From positions 1 to 6,430 of the forward strand of contig JAFATL010000717.1 in assembly GCA_019243975.1 (NCBI GenBank): DNA of 6,430 nucleotides. The letters run 5' to 3'. This document shows positions 6,307-6,430 of the stretch, in pieces. The translations under genes and the position numbers were made by a program. Source of the stretch: Actinomycetota bacterium. GTDB taxonomy: Bacteria; Actinomycetota; Acidimicrobiia; Acidimicrobiales; JAFATL01. Under the pieces are notes generated by a model, which saw only the letters and a program-made list of their open reading frames with translations, had not been told where the DNA came from and did not search any database. Position 1 is the first letter of the stretch. Each line of letters starts with the position of its first letter.

Positions 6307-6430
6307 GTGTCGAGCGCTGAACTCACCGAGGACCGCACGTTCGGAGAGCCGGGCCTGGCCCGGCGGTTGCGGTTCCGCGACTCGCTGGGGCGACTGGCCC
6401 AGCGAGGTCAGGCCATCGACCTGCTCAAGG
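6307..6430 (+). CDS. 5' end of an unidentified gene (continues beyond window)
   Basis: GTG at 6307 opens a frame that stays open to the window end (41 codons plus one base). It is preceded by GAGGGAG (6294-6300) with a 6-base spacer, a strong ribosome binding site, and starts 15 bases after the anchored-protein stop with no terminator between, so it likely belongs to the same operon. The peptide begins VSSAELTEDRTFGEPG and continues with an Arg-rich, cytoplasmic-looking stretch (LARRLRFRDSLGRLAQ). There is no signal peptide or membrane segment so far. Too little is present to name a family; an N-terminal cytoplasmic lead of a membrane protein is one possibility. Confidence 0.75.
   Translation, partial: MSSAELTEDRTFGEPGLARRLRFRDSLGRLAQRGQAIDLLK

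Overview
The window is dense, high-GC coding DNA. It has strong G/C preference at third codon positions, GTG starts on most genes and good Shine-Dalgarno sites, and it looks chromosomal and actinobacterial. An Acidimicrobiia-like or related actinobacterium is my guess from style alone; nothing in the window fixes the taxon. There is no RNA gene, insertion sequence, phage gene or CRISPR array.

The content is one branched-chain amino acid/amide-type (Liv/HAAT) ABC importer locus, built as two divergent operons around a 124-base control region (2169-2292). Leftwards (minus strand) run a lipoprotein substrate-binding protein (678-2168) and, 9 bases later, a LivG-type ATPase (668 to beyond position 1, cut by the window edge). 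Rightwards (plus strand) run a fused LivH-LivM permease (2293-4269), a LivF-type ATPase (4262-5026, overlapping the permease by 8 bases), a secreted, C-terminally membrane-anchored protein of unknown function (5026-6291, sharing one base with livF), and the first 41 codons of a further gene (6307 onwards). The two operons together supply every importer part: binding protein, both permease halves in one chain, and two different ATPases.

How it should work: the lipid-anchored binding protein captures a small solute outside the membrane and delivers it to the LivHM permease, and a LivG/LivF heterodimer drives transport. The real substrate cannot be read from the sequence; Liv-type systems also carry amides, urea, aromatic acids and other small molecules. 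The anchored protein made in the permease operon may be an accessory envelope component.

Points worth a second look are an AT-rich island with overlapping -10-like elements on both strands, a perfect 8-bp leader hairpin just before the permease ribosome binding site, an apparent split into one consensus and one degenerate ATPase site, low-complexity repeats tethering the binding protein, an abrupt third-position GC drop in the last 73 codons of livF, and the unknown anchored protein. I see no clearly new biological system. The locus is an ordinary transporter with some unusual architectural details.
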